Made by a program: the position numbers and the translations under genes. A DNA stretch of 31,063 nucleotides from Pelargonium nanum. Lineage: Eukaryota; Streptophyta; Magnoliopsida; Geraniales; Geraniaceae. Where the stretch lies: positions 1-31,063 of the forward strand of contig JAYMTF010000727.1 of the NCBI GenBank assembly GCA_036897485.1. The letters are read 5' to 3'. Of this stretch, positions 31,021-31,063 are shown piece by piece. How positions within the stretch are numbered: position 1 is the first letter of the stretch; each line of letters starts with the position of its first letter. A model generated the notes under the pieces. The model saw only the letters and a program-made list of their open reading frames with translations. It had not been told where the DNA came from and made no database searches.

Positions 31021-31063
31021 GTGACCTCTTGCTTATTGTTTTGATAAATTTCTTAGCATTCCT

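Noticed and set aside
1..31063. tRNA, rRNA, CRISPR, viral or bacterial-type gene clusters
   Set aside because: No cloverleaf with plant A/B boxes, no repeat-spacer array and no viral coding region was recognised by eye; a tool-based scan would be needed to exclude small RNA genes.

Overview
This is nuclear DNA from a flowering plant, almost certainly a eudicot. The evidence is the split genes with GT-AG introns, a chloroplast-targeted HAD hydrolase, a plant-type F-box/FBD gene, plant MITEs and a REF6-type histone demethylase. The species cannot be read from the sequence. I rebuilt all gene models by hand by joining exons so that reading frame and family alignment are kept. Every internal junction closes in phase, but none has transcript support here.

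Layout: (1) 1-1529 is AT-rich intergenic DNA with a degenerate repeat. (2) 1530-6117 (+) is an MRF-type translation regulator with four MA3 domains, with TATA box, G-box, split 5' leader and three coding exons. (3) 7032-13686 (+) is an 11-exon TPR protein of 648 aa, with a DLNxxP motif near its N-terminus. (4) 14066-17449 (-) is CBBY, a plastid HAD phosphatase, 8 exons and 314 aa. (5) 17770-20359 (+) is an F-box/LRR/FBD-like gene, 4 exons and 451 aa, divergent from CBBY. (6) 20644-26058 (-) is APE1L, an AP endonuclease, 9 exons and 361 aa. (7) 26059-28383 is the divergent spacer, loaded with two inverted-repeat elements. (8) 28384 onward (+) is the 5' end of REF6/JMJ12, cut off by the window end after its second exon.

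The genes are not an operon and do not form a pathway. The order is informative for genome history. From memory of Arabidopsis locus numbers, MRF4, CBBY, APE1L and REF6 lie close together on chromosome 3 (At3g48390-At3g48430), while MRF1 and the TPR gene are neighbours on chromosome 5 (At5g63190/At5g63200). The window would then show the unsplit order that Arabidopsis divided between two duplicated segments, with an F-box gene added. APE1L and REF6 both act in resetting chromatin or DNA marks and sit head to head.

Mobile DNA is limited to small non-autonomous elements: a Mutator-like MITE with a 9-bp target duplication, a compound foldback element, a Stowaway MITE in a TPR intron, smaller foldbacks and a dispersed repeat present in introns of two genes. 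I found no RNA gene, CRISPR array, virus or clearly new multi-gene system. The most interesting points are the gene order, the EAR-like motif in the TPR protein, the compound MITE and the REF6 upstream ORFs.
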